Part shown: positions 1-8,451 of the stretch, piece after piece
How the letters are laid out: each line of letters starts with the position of its first letter
Position numbering within the stretch: position 1 is the stretch's first letter
DNA from: a bacterium D16-50
Lineage (GTDB): Bacteria > Bacillota > Clostridia > Lachnospirales > Lachnospiraceae
Length of the DNA stretch: 64,000 nucleotides
NCBI GenBank assembly: GCA_003612485.1
Contig: RAZA01000003.1
Span: forward strand, 186,001 to 250,000
Direction of reading: 5' to 3'
Notes under the pieces: model-generated
The model's database searches: none
What the model saw: the letters and a program-made list of their open reading frames with translations, nothing else
What the model was told of the DNA's origin: nothing
Program-made: the position numbers and the translations under genes

Positions 1-638
1 GCTATCCCCATTTGAATTCTGTCCCGGCTCCTTGCGCCCACAAAAACAAGCTCTCCCTTTCGATTTGTAAAACAGTCTACCGTCAGCTCTTTTCCGGGCA
101 AAAATTCTGCAACTACAAACTCTTCTCCACAGCTCTCTTTTCTTGCGTCCTCACGACTTTTGATACAAAATGCCCCTCTGCCTCCCGCCCCTATATTAGG
201 CTTTACAAATACAGGAAAGTCCTCTTTGGGAACTGCATCAAGACTCTGATATGTGATCGGACAAAATGGCATATCCGATATTTCCTGATACATCAGCCGT
301 TTTTCACGGCAAATCTTCGCAGTTCTAGCATCGGATACCAAAATACGTACATTAAATTGATTTCTGTTCTCTGCAAAATACAGCGCTGCGTCATCATGAG
401 TAGGAATCACTATATCAATTTTATATTTCTCAAGAAGCATCTGAAAGTTTGCTTTAAAATCTTTTGAGTATATCCAAAAATCGCCTTCAATGTATTTGTC
501 ATTAGGATACTTATACTCAGCAAAATCCTTTTTGCCTGATGCTCCAAATACCTCTACATTCAGGTTGTATCGAAGCGCTTCGTATATTTCCAATGCATTT
601 TCTGCCCCCGCAGGAAATATCAGTACATTCCATTTCAT
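1..638 (-). CDS. ATP-grasp domain enzyme, 3' end outside window
   Basis: An open frame runs from an ATG at 638 (reading MKWNVLIFPAG) to the left edge with no stop, so the C-terminal part is missing. The start is backed by a GGAGG at about 646-650. The N-terminal ~110 residues look like a pre-ATP-grasp fold (VIPTHDDAALYF). They are followed by FVKPNIGAGGRGAF and EFLPGKELTVDCF, which match the ATP-binding glycine loop and the hinge of carbamoyl-phosphate-synthase/PylC-like ATP-grasp ligases. Such enzymes join a carboxylate to an amine or thiol with ATP; the substrate here is unknown. It is the last visible gene of the polysaccharide cluster, 52 bp after the aminotransferase stop, so a role in modifying an amino sugar or sugar acid is a context inference. 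Confidence 0.8.
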   Translation of the reverse strand, partial: MKWNVLIFPAGAENALEIYEALRYNLNVEVFGASGKKDFAEYKYPNDKYIEGDFWIYSKDFKANFQMLLEKYKIDIVIPTHDDAALYFAENRNQFNVRILVSDARTAKICREKRLMYQEISDMPFCPITYQSLDAVPKEDFPVFVKPNIGAGGRGAFCIKSREDARKESCGEEFVVAEFLPGKELTVDCFTNRKGELVFVGARSRDRIQMGI

Positions 639-690
639 TTCTCCACCTCCTGCAGCAAACTGACTCTGATTTATTCTCAGATTATAACCA

Positions 691-1635
691 CTACAAATAT
701 ACTTTCAAATGATCCAGAATATAGTCCATTTCCGCCTTGCCATATCTCTGGTCAATAGGCAGGGGCAATATATTGCATGCCATGTCGCATTCTGATTCAT
801 CCCTGCCATTTTCAGACACATTGGGCCACAGCATCGGGACATATATTTTTGCCCTATGCAGATTCCGCCGAATCTCCATGCCATTCTCAATGTACAAAGG
901 GTACATAAATGCTCCTTGTGGCACAGACAGCGAAAGCTTGTTCACATCCATCAAGTGTTTGTGCAAATACCGATAATTGCTGCTTCGTCTCTCTTTTACA
1001 CCCTCATAATCTATTCCGTGCAACAGATTTCTTGTCAATGCAGACATTTTCTTGATTGGTTCATTTTCAAATAATTGGTTGTTTCCCACATATTCTTGGT
1101 AAAACTCTGAAGCTTCCCTCTCAAATCTTCCACATAAAAAATGCATTCTGTCATATGACACATCAACCGGCAATTCCTCTTCAAGAATACTCTCCGTATA
1201 AAGAAACGCCCCGTCCGGCACCCCAAAGAACTTACGACAAGTATATAATGTATCCACTCCCTTCAAGGGCATCTGGAAATATGCTTGGGCATGATCCACA
1301 ATAATACGATCATATTTTTCTTTGAGCTCCCATAGTAAATCCTGTCCTAACTGACCATAGTAATTGACTATATATAGCCATTCATCCTCTGCCAGATCTA
1401 TATCAATTGGCATAAAATTCAATCCTACAGAGTAGAAATCCACACTAACCCGCTCCCGCCCACAGACACTGCTGACTGAATCGCACAAAAACTTAGGCAA
1501 TAATATCTTCTTGATTTTCCTTGCTCTGAGAAGATAGGCCAAGCAATTTCTACCACAATTCAGCGAAATCGCCCCTTCATGAAGCATGGGCAACGCATAT
1601 TTGTCCAATTCGATATAGCCGCCAATTTCTGTCAT
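691..1635 (-). CDS. DegT/DnrJ-like PLP-dependent aminotransferase family protein
   Basis: 314 residues, somewhat shorter than typical sugar aminotransferases (~370). The PLP fold-type I layout is visible: a conserved DHAQAYF (D114) and TCRKFFGVPDGAF around K135, which fits the Schiff-base lysine of the DegT family. The start is an ATG at 1635 preceded by AGGAGG. Family members transfer an amino group to keto-sugar nucleotides used in surface glycans; some short members act on other substrates or have lost catalysis. It sits between WbqC and the ATP-grasp gene on the same strand with short gaps, so one operon is likely. The exact sugar cannot be told from sequence. Confidence 0.75.
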   Translation of the reverse strand: MTEIGGYIELDKYALPMLHEGAISLNCGRNCLAYLLRARKIKKILLPKFLCDSVSSVCGRERVSVDFYSVGLNFMPIDIDLAEDEWLYIVNYYGQLGQDLLWELKEKYDRIIVDHAQAYFQMPLKGVDTLYTCRKFFGVPDGAFLYTESILEEELPVDVSYDRMHFLCGRFEREASEFYQEYVGNNQLFENEPIKKMSALTRNLLHGIDYEGVKERRSSNYRYLHKHLMDVNKLSLSVPQGAFMYPLYIENGMEIRRNLHRAKIYVPMLWPNVSENGRDESECDMACNILPLPIDQRYGKAEMDYILDHLKVYL

Positions 1636-1681
1636 TCATCCTCCTGCACAGCATCTCCCAGCCGCCTCATTTTTTGTCAAA

Positions 1682-2392
1682 CTACAAAATTTCAAAATCA
1701 TTCAGCATATCAATGATCTCCTCTACGGAGCAAAACATCATTATATCAATGATTGACAATGCCGGCTCAAAGTGCCCTATTTTCTGAACATACTGCTTAA
1801 AATGCTGCCTTAGGAATTGCAGTTCAATCCCCTTCTCCTGATATTTTCCTCTATCAAAAAAACTCATCCCTCCGGGCGGATTTACATATATATCGCCATG
1901 ACATGCTTGAGTAATATTCAATGCCCACTCGTCTGGCGCATGTACCTCTTCAATGTCCAATCCCATATTTGAATAAACGCTAAAATCTCTCCTTATGTTT
2001 AAGTAGCGACATACTTCCATGACGCTTAAGATACTTAATCGGGAGAGTGAATCCCCATAATCCTGCTCAAATACTTTTTCTATAATCTCTCTGACCACTT
2101 CATAGTTAGGTGCTTTTTTCTTGTAAACAGTCAGCTGACCATATATTTTCTCCTTCCATTTCATATCATTACAAATTTTTATATCCTTTATCGGTGTCTC
2201 TCTATGACATTTCTGAATCGGTACAATAAAAAAATTTAAGGATCCATCTTGCTTGATAATGCGATTTCGGTTTACCCATCCATGTGAAATATACTGCGGA
2301 GTATCAAAAAAAATAAACTTGTCGCAATAATTAATCAATGAGAAATAACCGATGTACGGAAATAAGTAAGGCTGCATGATTCCTATTTTCAC
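1682..2392 (-). CDS. WbqC family protein
   Basis: The frame is open from 2449, but the likely start is the GTG at 2392, giving 236 residues that begin VKIGIMQPYLFPYIGYF. That is the family's characteristic opening. The GTG lies 4 bp after the upstream glycosyltransferase stop and has GGGGTG just upstream, whereas the 19 earlier codons would overlap that gene. Further family-like motifs are FDTPQYISHGWVNRN and YVNPPGG. WbqC proteins occur in O-antigen, capsule and glycan clusters; their biochemical role is not firmly settled and has been linked to amino-sugar acylation. Here it lies between the glycosyltransferase and the aminotransferase, consistent with an amino-sugar branch. Confidence 0.85.
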   Translation of the reverse strand: MKIGIMQPYLFPYIGYFSLINYCDKFIFFDTPQYISHGWVNRNRIIKQDGSLNFFIVPIQKCHRETPIKDIKICNDMKWKEKIYGQLTVYKKKAPNYEVVREIIEKVFEQDYGDSLSRLSILSVMEVCRYLNIRRDFSVYSNMGLDIEEVHAPDEWALNITQACHGDIYVNPPGGMSFFDRGKYQEKGIELQFLRQHFKQYVQKIGHFEPALSIIDIMMFCSVEEIIDMLNDFEIL

Positions 2393-2396
2393 TTTT

Positions 2397-4328
2397 TCAC
2401 CCCAATTTGTCTGTACATTTTTTGCGCAGAGAAACAATACAATCAACATACTTTTCCACTGAAAATTCCGGACTCATCAACTTCTCCTTTTGGCGCTCGG
2501 CCAGCTTTTCCCCCAAACTTCTGTCAAGGTAAATGCTTTCCACTGCCTCAAACATATTCTTTATTCCTCCGTTTATGCAATTTTCCTCCCCAACAAACGG
2601 AAGAATATCTGACGGGCTATTACTGATGATCGCCGGCCCTCCTTGTTGAATAAACATTGCAACGCTTCCTCCGCCCCCCGTCCTAATCGGATTAATGAAT
2701 ATATCGCAAAGCTTATACAATGCAGGCAGTTCATTCTCGAAGCCTGTATATATGATCCGCCCGGCAGAAAGAAATCCCTGCAGGAAATCAAATTCATTTC
2801 TCCAAGCTCCAATAACCATCCATTTCATGTCGTCATATTTTTTCAGCAGTTCCGCCATTGCCAATGCAAATTCAAGATTGATCTCCGTTTTCAGCCGATT
2901 CCCAACAGTAACCATCACATAATCTTTTTTGCCAATGTGCAATTTCTTTCTCGTGTATCTCTTCGTGACCGTCAAGTTATACGGCAAGTACAAATTGCCT
3001 TCCACTGCCTTATTTTCATCGACGGAATAATATTGCTTATTGGTCGCTCTCACAGCCTGCATATCACGGACAACAATATAATCAAATACCGAACAAGACG
3101 AAAAGCCTCCCAGCGGCACTGTAATAATCGGATAATCATGAATTAAGATATAATCAAAAATTGTCCTCTCGCCTAAAATATCTATAATAAAATCCGGACC
3201 AAATTCATAGATTTTGTGTAAATAATGATTGAAGATTTTTTCATAAGTGTTTGCTTCATTGTACACAACCCTGACGCCTTTCTCCGTCATCAGCTGATGC
3301 TCCTCTTTATACATCTCCGAACTCGTCCGTCTGGTTCCGGAGGGATTTACGAAACCGTCAAAATCCCCTTCCAGTCTGTTTGAATCCGCCACAAAAATCG
3401 AGACTTCATAGCCTCGTCTGGCAAATTCATTTGCAATATATATTTCCAGCCGCGCTGATGCATAGACTTTTCCATGTAACCCATCTACTAAAATGGCAAT
3501 CCGTTTATTTCCCTCCTCCTTTTTGACACAGCAGCCTTTTTCCTGCTCCCACAGCTCTTGCGCTAAGGCTTCCAGAAAGTTTTTGCGCTCAACATGATAT
3601 TCCTCATATAATAAATGTGGATTATTGAAGACAAGCCATGACAATTCATGAACGCCATAATAATACTTCACTCGCTTATCCACACATTGATATACATAAG
3701 TACAATATCTTTTGAAGAAAGTTGGGGTTAGGCATTTTCCTTCACCTAATAAGTGAAAAAGTACTATTTTGTTTTTTTCATTTTCTTCCTTATTTACATA
3801 CTCTTCACATTTTTGAATCAGCCATGACTTACATTCCGGTAAAACAGACCACTTTGAGAAAACCTCTATAGAATGCCTGATCGTCTTTCGCTTGATATCT
3901 CCGTATTTTTCCTGACAGCACACATTCACCAGTTTGTCTATAGGTTCTTCTGTCTCTAATATCTTTTTTTCCAAAAAATCCCTATATACTTCCGGAAAGC
4001 ATATACATCGTTTGATTTTTAAATCTGATTTTTCCAAAGAGGCCAGCATGGTGTCAAACAGCAGTACATCACTCAAATATATTTCATCAAAAATGTACTT
4101 CCAAACGTCTTTCCACCTATCTTTAATCTTATTTACACCCATAAAGCAAAATAGCACTCTTGTATATGTAATAAAGAAATTTTCGCTTTCTCTTGTGTAT
4201 TTAATGAGTTGGCTTCCGATGGTTGGTTTTCTTTTTATCCAGCCCTCTTCTTTTCCCAAAAATCTGCAAATGATATACCCACTCATCAGGCAATAACGCA
4301 GCTTCATAAAAACAGACATAATCTTCAT
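2397..4328 (-). CDS. Large glycosyltransferase with C-terminal GT-B domain
   Basis: 643 residues. The first ~270 residues resemble nothing I recognise and are probably helical. From about residue 275 (KRIAILVDGLHGKVYASAR) a Rossmann-like GT-B donor/acceptor fold begins. The C-terminal half carries VMVTVGNRLKTEI, MVIGAW, RIIYTGFENELPALYKLCDIFINPIRTGGGGS and PAIISNSPSD, the usual group-1 (GT4-like) nucleotide-sugar binding layout. Its start overlaps the stop of the upstream gene by 4 bp (ATGA), indicating translational coupling. Expected location is the cytoplasm or membrane face, adding a sugar to a surface polymer. Donor and acceptor are unknown. Confidence 0.75.
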   Translation of the reverse strand: MKIMSVFMKLRYCLMSGYIICRFLGKEEGWIKRKPTIGSQLIKYTRESENFFITYTRVLFCFMGVNKIKDRWKDVWKYIFDEIYLSDVLLFDTMLASLEKSDLKIKRCICFPEVYRDFLEKKILETEEPIDKLVNVCCQEKYGDIKRKTIRHSIEVFSKWSVLPECKSWLIQKCEEYVNKEENEKNKIVLFHLLGEGKCLTPTFFKRYCTYVYQCVDKRVKYYYGVHELSWLVFNNPHLLYEEYHVERKNFLEALAQELWEQEKGCCVKKEEGNKRIAILVDGLHGKVYASARLEIYIANEFARRGYEVSIFVADSNRLEGDFDGFVNPSGTRRTSSEMYKEEHQLMTEKGVRVVYNEANTYEKIFNHYLHKIYEFGPDFIIDILGERTIFDYILIHDYPIITVPLGGFSSCSVFDYIVVRDMQAVRATNKQYYSVDENKAVEGNLYLPYNLTVTKRYTRKKLHIGKKDYVMVTVGNRLKTEINLEFALAMAELLKKYDDMKWMVIGAWRNEFDFLQGFLSAGRIIYTGFENELPALYKLCDIFINPIRTGGGGSVAMFIQQGGPAIISNSPSDILPFVGEENCINGGIKNMFEAVESIYLDRSLGEKLAERQKEKLMSPEFSVEKYVDCIVSLRKKCTDKLG

Positions 4329-5878
4329 CTTCCTATCGCATAATATCTATTCAATTGCGCAACATGCTTAATAAAACTTTGATACATATGCTCATCCGTA
4401 TTGTTTACCAAAGCAGCCGATATCTCTTTTTCTATGTATTCTTTCTCAAATGCTTCAAAAGTGCATCCCTTCCCCTTCAGCTGCGTATATCCTAACATCA
4501 CAACGGGCTTTTTCCTGATGAGCGCACTATAGCTTACTGTAGACAAAATCGTAACTACTACATCTGAAAGATCGATCAAATCATGAATATCCGCGTCCTC
4601 TACGAAAATAGTGCTTGCAGGTATGATTGCATTATCACAAGTTCCAGTCATCATTGGATGGGGCTTATATATGTAATTCCACTCATTTCGCACACACACT
4701 TCTGCCAAAAAGACAGCTGCTTCATCACTGCTTTTAAAAATAGGGGAATGGAATTTCCATGTGTTCTCCGTATATGGCTGCATCCCTGAAGCATTATCAT
4801 TTTGTCCGGCAAAGAAAACAATCGGCCTGCCTTTTTTAAGCTTGCTTTTTATGGCTGACAAGACATTATTTCTCGGCTGTTCATTTCGATTCAGCCTGCT
4901 TTTCTGCAATTCCTGAACCAGCAATTCCGCATCTTCGTATTCCTTCCCGGATACTGGAATCTCCATAAATTCCTGTGGATATCTCGCCGGCCAGCTCTCT
5001 CCCATCTGTCCCAGTTCTTCCACAATTATTGTTCCCGGAATGTTTCCAAACTCCATATATTTTATTGGAATACCTTCTTCCAAACACACGCTCCTGACAA
5101 TCATATGAAACCCATAAAATGCATTCCAGAGAATGACTTGAGAAGGCTTCCAGCAGCTCAGAATCTTTCTCACGATCTCATCCGCATAATAACAAATGAC
5201 ACATTCATAATTTGCAGCCATATCAGGATAACCCATCTTAAGATTTTCCTTGGCCTCTTCCATATACGGCTTGGGCCGAGCATCTTTGATGTTTTCTGCC
5301 GTAATTTCCTTTTGTATGTCTCCGCTTCGCAGATAAAAATTATGCAGCAGTACCTTGGGAAGTTTCATGATCGGAACGCGCAGACTTGACTTTCTTTCCG
5401 GACTGACCCACATGGCCTCCGACAAAAGCATCAGCTTTCCGGCATCCTCACTCCATTTGTTGACATAGCCGCATACTCCCTTGTCAAAAGCCAGAAAATC
5501 AGAAAACATAATCCTATATCCGTGAAACTCTTTTTCATAGTCCTCAATTTTGCAAAGAAAATCTTCTGCCTCTTCTAGTATGCTTTCAATTTCACACTCA
5601 TCCTGCCATTCTCTGTACCAAACAAAATTTTCCTTTTCCACCAATCCTTTTTCTTCAAGCTGTCTCTTCACGCCAATATAGTTATCCATGGCCAAAACAA
5701 CAAAAAGGTCTTGCCAATCCATTATCTTTGAGGGATGTATTATTTCTATCCCCTGCAAAAACATGCCGCTCTTTTCTAAATTATTATCAATCAATTTCAC
5801 CGGTACAAGCCAGGGACAGCTTCCCATGACTTGTGCGCATACATTGCCGGTTCCCCAAATGGCCAACTTTTTCTTCAT
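4325..5878 (-). CDS. Capsule-polysaccharide-type protein with N-terminal nucleotide-binding domain
   Basis: 517 residues. The N-terminus KLAIWGTGNVCAQV followed by KLIDNN and HPSKI looks like the small Rossmann-like domain often fused to sugar acyl- or glycosyl-transferases. The C-terminal part has IVFFAGQNDN, YIYKPHPMM and IDLSDVVVTILSTVSYSALIRKKP, which resembles the KpsS/KpsC and CDP-glycerol-transferase style donor-binding region (KPHP motif, then a serine-rich helix). A surface-polymer glycosyltransferase is therefore likely, without a known donor. It overlaps the following glycosyltransferase by 4 bp and follows the glycerophosphotransferase-like gene by 83 bp. That gap holds a 7-bp hairpin (CTGCCGT/ACGGCAG) without a T-run. 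Confidence 0.6.
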   Translation of the reverse strand: MKKKLAIWGTGNVCAQVMGSCPWLVPVKLIDNNLEKSGMFLQGIEIIHPSKIMDWQDLFVVLAMDNYIGVKRQLEEKGLVEKENFVWYREWQDECEIESILEEAEDFLCKIEDYEKEFHGYRIMFSDFLAFDKGVCGYVNKWSEDAGKLMLLSEAMWVSPERKSSLRVPIMKLPKVLLHNFYLRSGDIQKEITAENIKDARPKPYMEEAKENLKMGYPDMAANYECVICYYADEIVRKILSCWKPSQVILWNAFYGFHMIVRSVCLEEGIPIKYMEFGNIPGTIIVEELGQMGESWPARYPQEFMEIPVSGKEYEDAELLVQELQKSRLNRNEQPRNNVLSAIKSKLKKGRPIVFFAGQNDNASGMQPYTENTWKFHSPIFKSSDEAAVFLAEVCVRNEWNYIYKPHPMMTGTCDNAIIPASTIFVEDADIHDLIDLSDVVVTILSTVSYSALIRKKPVVMLGYTQLKGKGCTFEAFEKEYIEKEISAALVNNTDEHMYQSFIKHVAQLNRYYAIGR

Positions 5879-5961
5879 TCTACTGATCCCTATTAATACT
5901 TTTCATATACGCTATGTCTCTGCCGTGACATCAACGGCAGGCTTCCACATACTGCCATATC

Positions 5962-7302
5962 TTAAGGTTCCAGACTGACTTTCACATTCTGTATCATAAT
6001 CGGCTTCCCCGTCCGCTTATACAGCTCTACTACGCTGCTGTTGTCACCATAATATGCATCCGATACCGTAATTGCCTGATACATATCCGCTGTGTCATCA
6101 TAAATGCCCCATGCCTCCTTCCGATACCGCTCCACGATTTCGTCGTATTCTAAAACGGTCCGGCTGCGCATGGAACACAGTGTCTCCCTTAAAAGCGGAT
6201 GGGGCCGCCACAAAAGCACGACCTCCTTCTGGTTCCGGAATACTTCAAACACGTTTCTGATCTTAGCCAGCATCTCCTCTGTATCCCGCAGCATAGCTCC
6301 AAGCGTAGTGTTGTACAATACCACCTTCCGGCGGCTTCCGTCCTCCCGCTCAATCAGCCTCCGCCATTCTTCCGGAAGCACATAATCCTCCCTTTTGGCA
6401 GAAATCACTTTATCGAACTTAGGGCTTCCTAAAGCTACAAACTTCTCTTCCGCCTTCCCGAACGCATCTCTGCACCCTTGGGAATCCTCCCAGCGGTGAA
6501 AGATCTCAATATATTTCTCCCGCACTGCCTCCGACTGGAGGATTATCTGATTCGCCCAGATCGTCCCCGGCAATATGCAGAATTCCTCTTGCACCACATC
6601 ATTGATACATATAAAATAAGGAACATATACCAACATATCCGTATATTCCTTTATTTCCTTTGCATAAAAATCCGGATGAATGCTCGTCACGAGGTTGCAC
6701 TCATCATAAGGATTATGTATATATATCACATCCGGCCTTCTGGCCGCCATGTCATATTCCCGCCACGATGTCACCGGAACCTCCTCCGGATACTGCTCCC
6801 CCTCGTAATGCATCCGGCCCAGACTCCCGTCAGGATTCTTGTCAAAATAAGGAATCGGGATCACAAAGGTCTCGCAGCTCTCGTCTGCAGCCGCTTTTTT
6901 CCATAGGCTCTCAAGGCTGTCCCACATGGACGCCTTATAAGGCAGAAACACGATCTCCTTTTTATCCTCCGGCAATTCCTCCCGAACAGCGGTTTTGATT
7001 GTCAAAAGCTGCTGCCGTATCTTCTTTGCTATCTTACTGCATCTATTGTCGTCTCCTGCCGCCAAGCTCAGCTGATAAATATTTTCACAATAATTCTCCA
7101 GCACCTTAACGATTCTCTGAATGCTCTCGCCTTGTGTTTCCAAATAATCTCCAATGACCAGCGCCGCCTTCTGGCACTGAATCAATGTATCGGCCCTATC
7201 CGGCATGGCGGAACCGCCCTTGCCGCCCATGAGTGTGTTGGCTTTCTCCAACGCGGAGATCATATTCAGCAAATCCTTTTTCTTGAACCTTCTCTGTGCC
7301 AT
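5962..7302 (-). CDS. CDP-glycerol glycerophosphotransferase-like protein (TagF/TarF-like)
   Basis: The frame is open from 7572, but the first 90 codons overlap the cytidylyltransferase gene in another frame and look like a shadow. The chosen start is the ATG at 7302 (MAQRRFKKKD) with GGGAAAG upstream, giving 446 residues and an 10-bp gap to the upstream stop. The C-terminal region shows VVLYNTTLGAML, VVLLWRPHPL, DDTADMYQAI and YYGDNSSVVELYKRTGKPIM. This is the signature layout of CDP-glycerol:poly(glycerophosphate) transferases (RPHP, then GDNSS). Such enzymes transfer polyol-phosphate from a CDP-activated donor to a lipid-linked acceptor. Immediate linkage to a CTP-dependent cytidylyltransferase fits a shared CDP-polyol pathway. 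Confidence 0.75.
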   Translation of the reverse strand: MAQRRFKKKDLLNMISALEKANTLMGGKGGSAMPDRADTLIQCQKAALVIGDYLETQGESIQRIVKVLENYCENIYQLSLAAGDDNRCSKIAKKIRQQLLTIKTAVREELPEDKKEIVFLPYKASMWDSLESLWKKAAADESCETFVIPIPYFDKNPDGSLGRMHYEGEQYPEEVPVTSWREYDMAARRPDVIYIHNPYDECNLVTSIHPDFYAKEIKEYTDMLVYVPYFICINDVVQEEFCILPGTIWANQIILQSEAVREKYIEIFHRWEDSQGCRDAFGKAEEKFVALGSPKFDKVISAKREDYVLPEEWRRLIEREDGSRRKVVLYNTTLGAMLRDTEEMLAKIRNVFEVFRNQKEVVLLWRPHPLLRETLCSMRSRTVLEYDEIVERYRKEAWGIYDDTADMYQAITVSDAYYGDNSSVVELYKRTGKPIMIQNVKVSLEP

Positions 7303-7312
7303 TTCTTTCCCA

Positions 7313-8038
7313 TCAGATTCCGAAAACCTGCTGCCCTTCCAGCGCCTCGTACAGCGCTCTATAAATATAGAAGTCTGCGGGCTCCGTGATCTTAATATTA
7401 TTTTTTGTACTGCCCACCATGTGCATGGGGGCGTGATAGATACTGCAAAGATGAGAGGAATCAATGGTCTTGACCCCATCTGCATAGGCCTTTTCGTACA
7501 GCTCAAGGATCTTTCCGAAATAAAAAGACTGCGGGGCCTTAGCCACATACATCTCATCCCGTGCCGGCACATCCGAAATACTCTCGCCGTCTATGCTCCG
7601 GACTACGCTCTCCCGCACCGGTTCGGCAGTGATCCCACTTCCGTATTTTAAAACCGCACTGATATTCTCGGAGATCAGTTCCTTTGTTATCAGCGGCCTC
7701 ACCCCGTCATGAATCAGGACAATATCATCATTTCCCATGGAATCCTTCATAGCTGACAGACCATTGTAAACGGAATCATGGCCTGTGGCTCCGCCGGGCA
7801 CAATCTTCACAACCTTTGTTATCCCATAACGCTTCAGCAGGCCCTTCAGTTCCGTTATCCATTCCTTAATACAAACCACAACAATCCCATCTATTTCCTC
7901 ATGATATTCAAAGTGCTCCAGCGTGTAGATGATAATAGGTTTTCCGTGCATCTCCAAAAATTGCTTTGGCTTGGAACGGCTGTTCATCCTCTTCCCCGTC
8001 CCTCCGGCAAATATCAGCGCTATCGTCATAATCCTCAT
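7313..8038 (-). CDS. Polyol-phosphate cytidylyltransferase, TarI/IspD family
   Basis: 241 residues, the usual length for the family. The CTP-binding N-terminus ALIFAGGTGKRM...KPKQFLEM is clear, as are HDGVRPLIT, YVAKAPQSFYF and NIKITEPADF. IspD (isoprenoid pathway) and TarI (D-ribitol-5-phosphate cytidylyltransferase) share these motifs. Context 10 bp upstream of a CDP-glycerol-transferase-like gene, inside a surface-glycan cluster, favours a TarI-type role making a CDP-polyol, but IspD cannot be excluded from sequence alone. The start could be the ATG at 8038 or the ATG at 8029 (MTIALIFAGG), which looks more natural for the family. It is the first gene of the minus-strand cluster. Confidence 0.8.
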   Translation of the reverse strand: MRIMTIALIFAGGTGKRMNSRSKPKQFLEMHGKPIIIYTLEHFEYHEEIDGIVVVCIKEWITELKGLLKRYGITKVVKIVPGGATGHDSVYNGLSAMKDSMGNDDIVLIHDGVRPLITKELISENISAVLKYGSGITAEPVRESVVRSIDGESISDVPARDEMYVAKAPQSFYFGKILELYEKAYADGVKTIDSSHLCSIYHAPMHMVGSTKNNIKITEPADFYIYRALYEALEGQQVFGI

Positions 8039-8046
8039 CCCTGCTT

Positions 8047-8279
8047 TTACTGAAAGACATTTTCCACTTTAAAATAAAATACATTGGTCATCGGAATCGG
8101 CTCCTTGCCGACACAAATGATGCAGGTCTCCCCGCTTCGCTCTCCGGTACATCAGGCCGCCGCCATACAGCCCTATTGCGTCTCCTCCTGTTCCCAAAGT
8201 CTTGGCATACCCAATACACAGCCTGCTTTTTAAGGGATCGCCCTCTCTAATTGGCCGTCTTCTAATGCCGTTCTTTTTT
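8047..8279 (-). pseudogene. Frameshifted C-terminal relic of an unidentified gene
   Basis: Minus-strand translation gives a protein-like stretch, REGDPLKSRLCIGYAKTLG followed by TGGDAIGLYGGGLMYRRAKR. It then runs out of frame at about 8118-8125. The next frame continues as GETCIICVGKEPIPMTNVFY up to a TAA at 8047. The hydrophobic, structured look of both halves suggests one gene broken by a single-base indel near a GGGG run. No start codon or ribosome site is visible upstream, so only a 3' fragment remains. I do not recognise the family. It lies between the TnpB-like gene and the cytidylyltransferase, as expected for a target cut by a transposon insertion. Confidence 0.4.
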
Positions 8280-8451
8280 TATATCATGGATCTTCCCTCT
8301 GGTTCCTTGGTTGATGCCCCATGAAACAAGAAAACTCTGTCTCACCTCTTCCATAGGGCGTCGGGATAAAATCACGGCTTGATACCGGTATTTATCCAGC
8401 TGGTCGTCCTTATGATCTTGCCTTGTCCTAATGGCCGGATTCTAGTCCTGC
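8280..8451 (-). ncRNA. Candidate guide-RNA (omega/reRNA-like) region 3' of the TnpB-like gene
   Basis: This ~170-bp stretch directly follows the TnpB-like stop on the same strand and codes for nothing recognisable. TnpB guide RNAs typically overlap the gene's 3' end and extend to the element's right end, with the guide just beyond. On the minus strand it ends in a segment reading TTTCATGGGGCATCAACC, after which guide sequence would be expected (about 8290-8310). Position is the only real support; no secondary-structure computation was done. Confidence 0.3.

Noticed and set aside
7303..7572. 90-codon N-terminal extension of the glycerophosphotransferase-like gene
   Set aside because: It overlaps the cytidylyltransferase in another frame, is Arg/Ser/Cys-rich, and the ATG at 7302 has a proper ribosome site.
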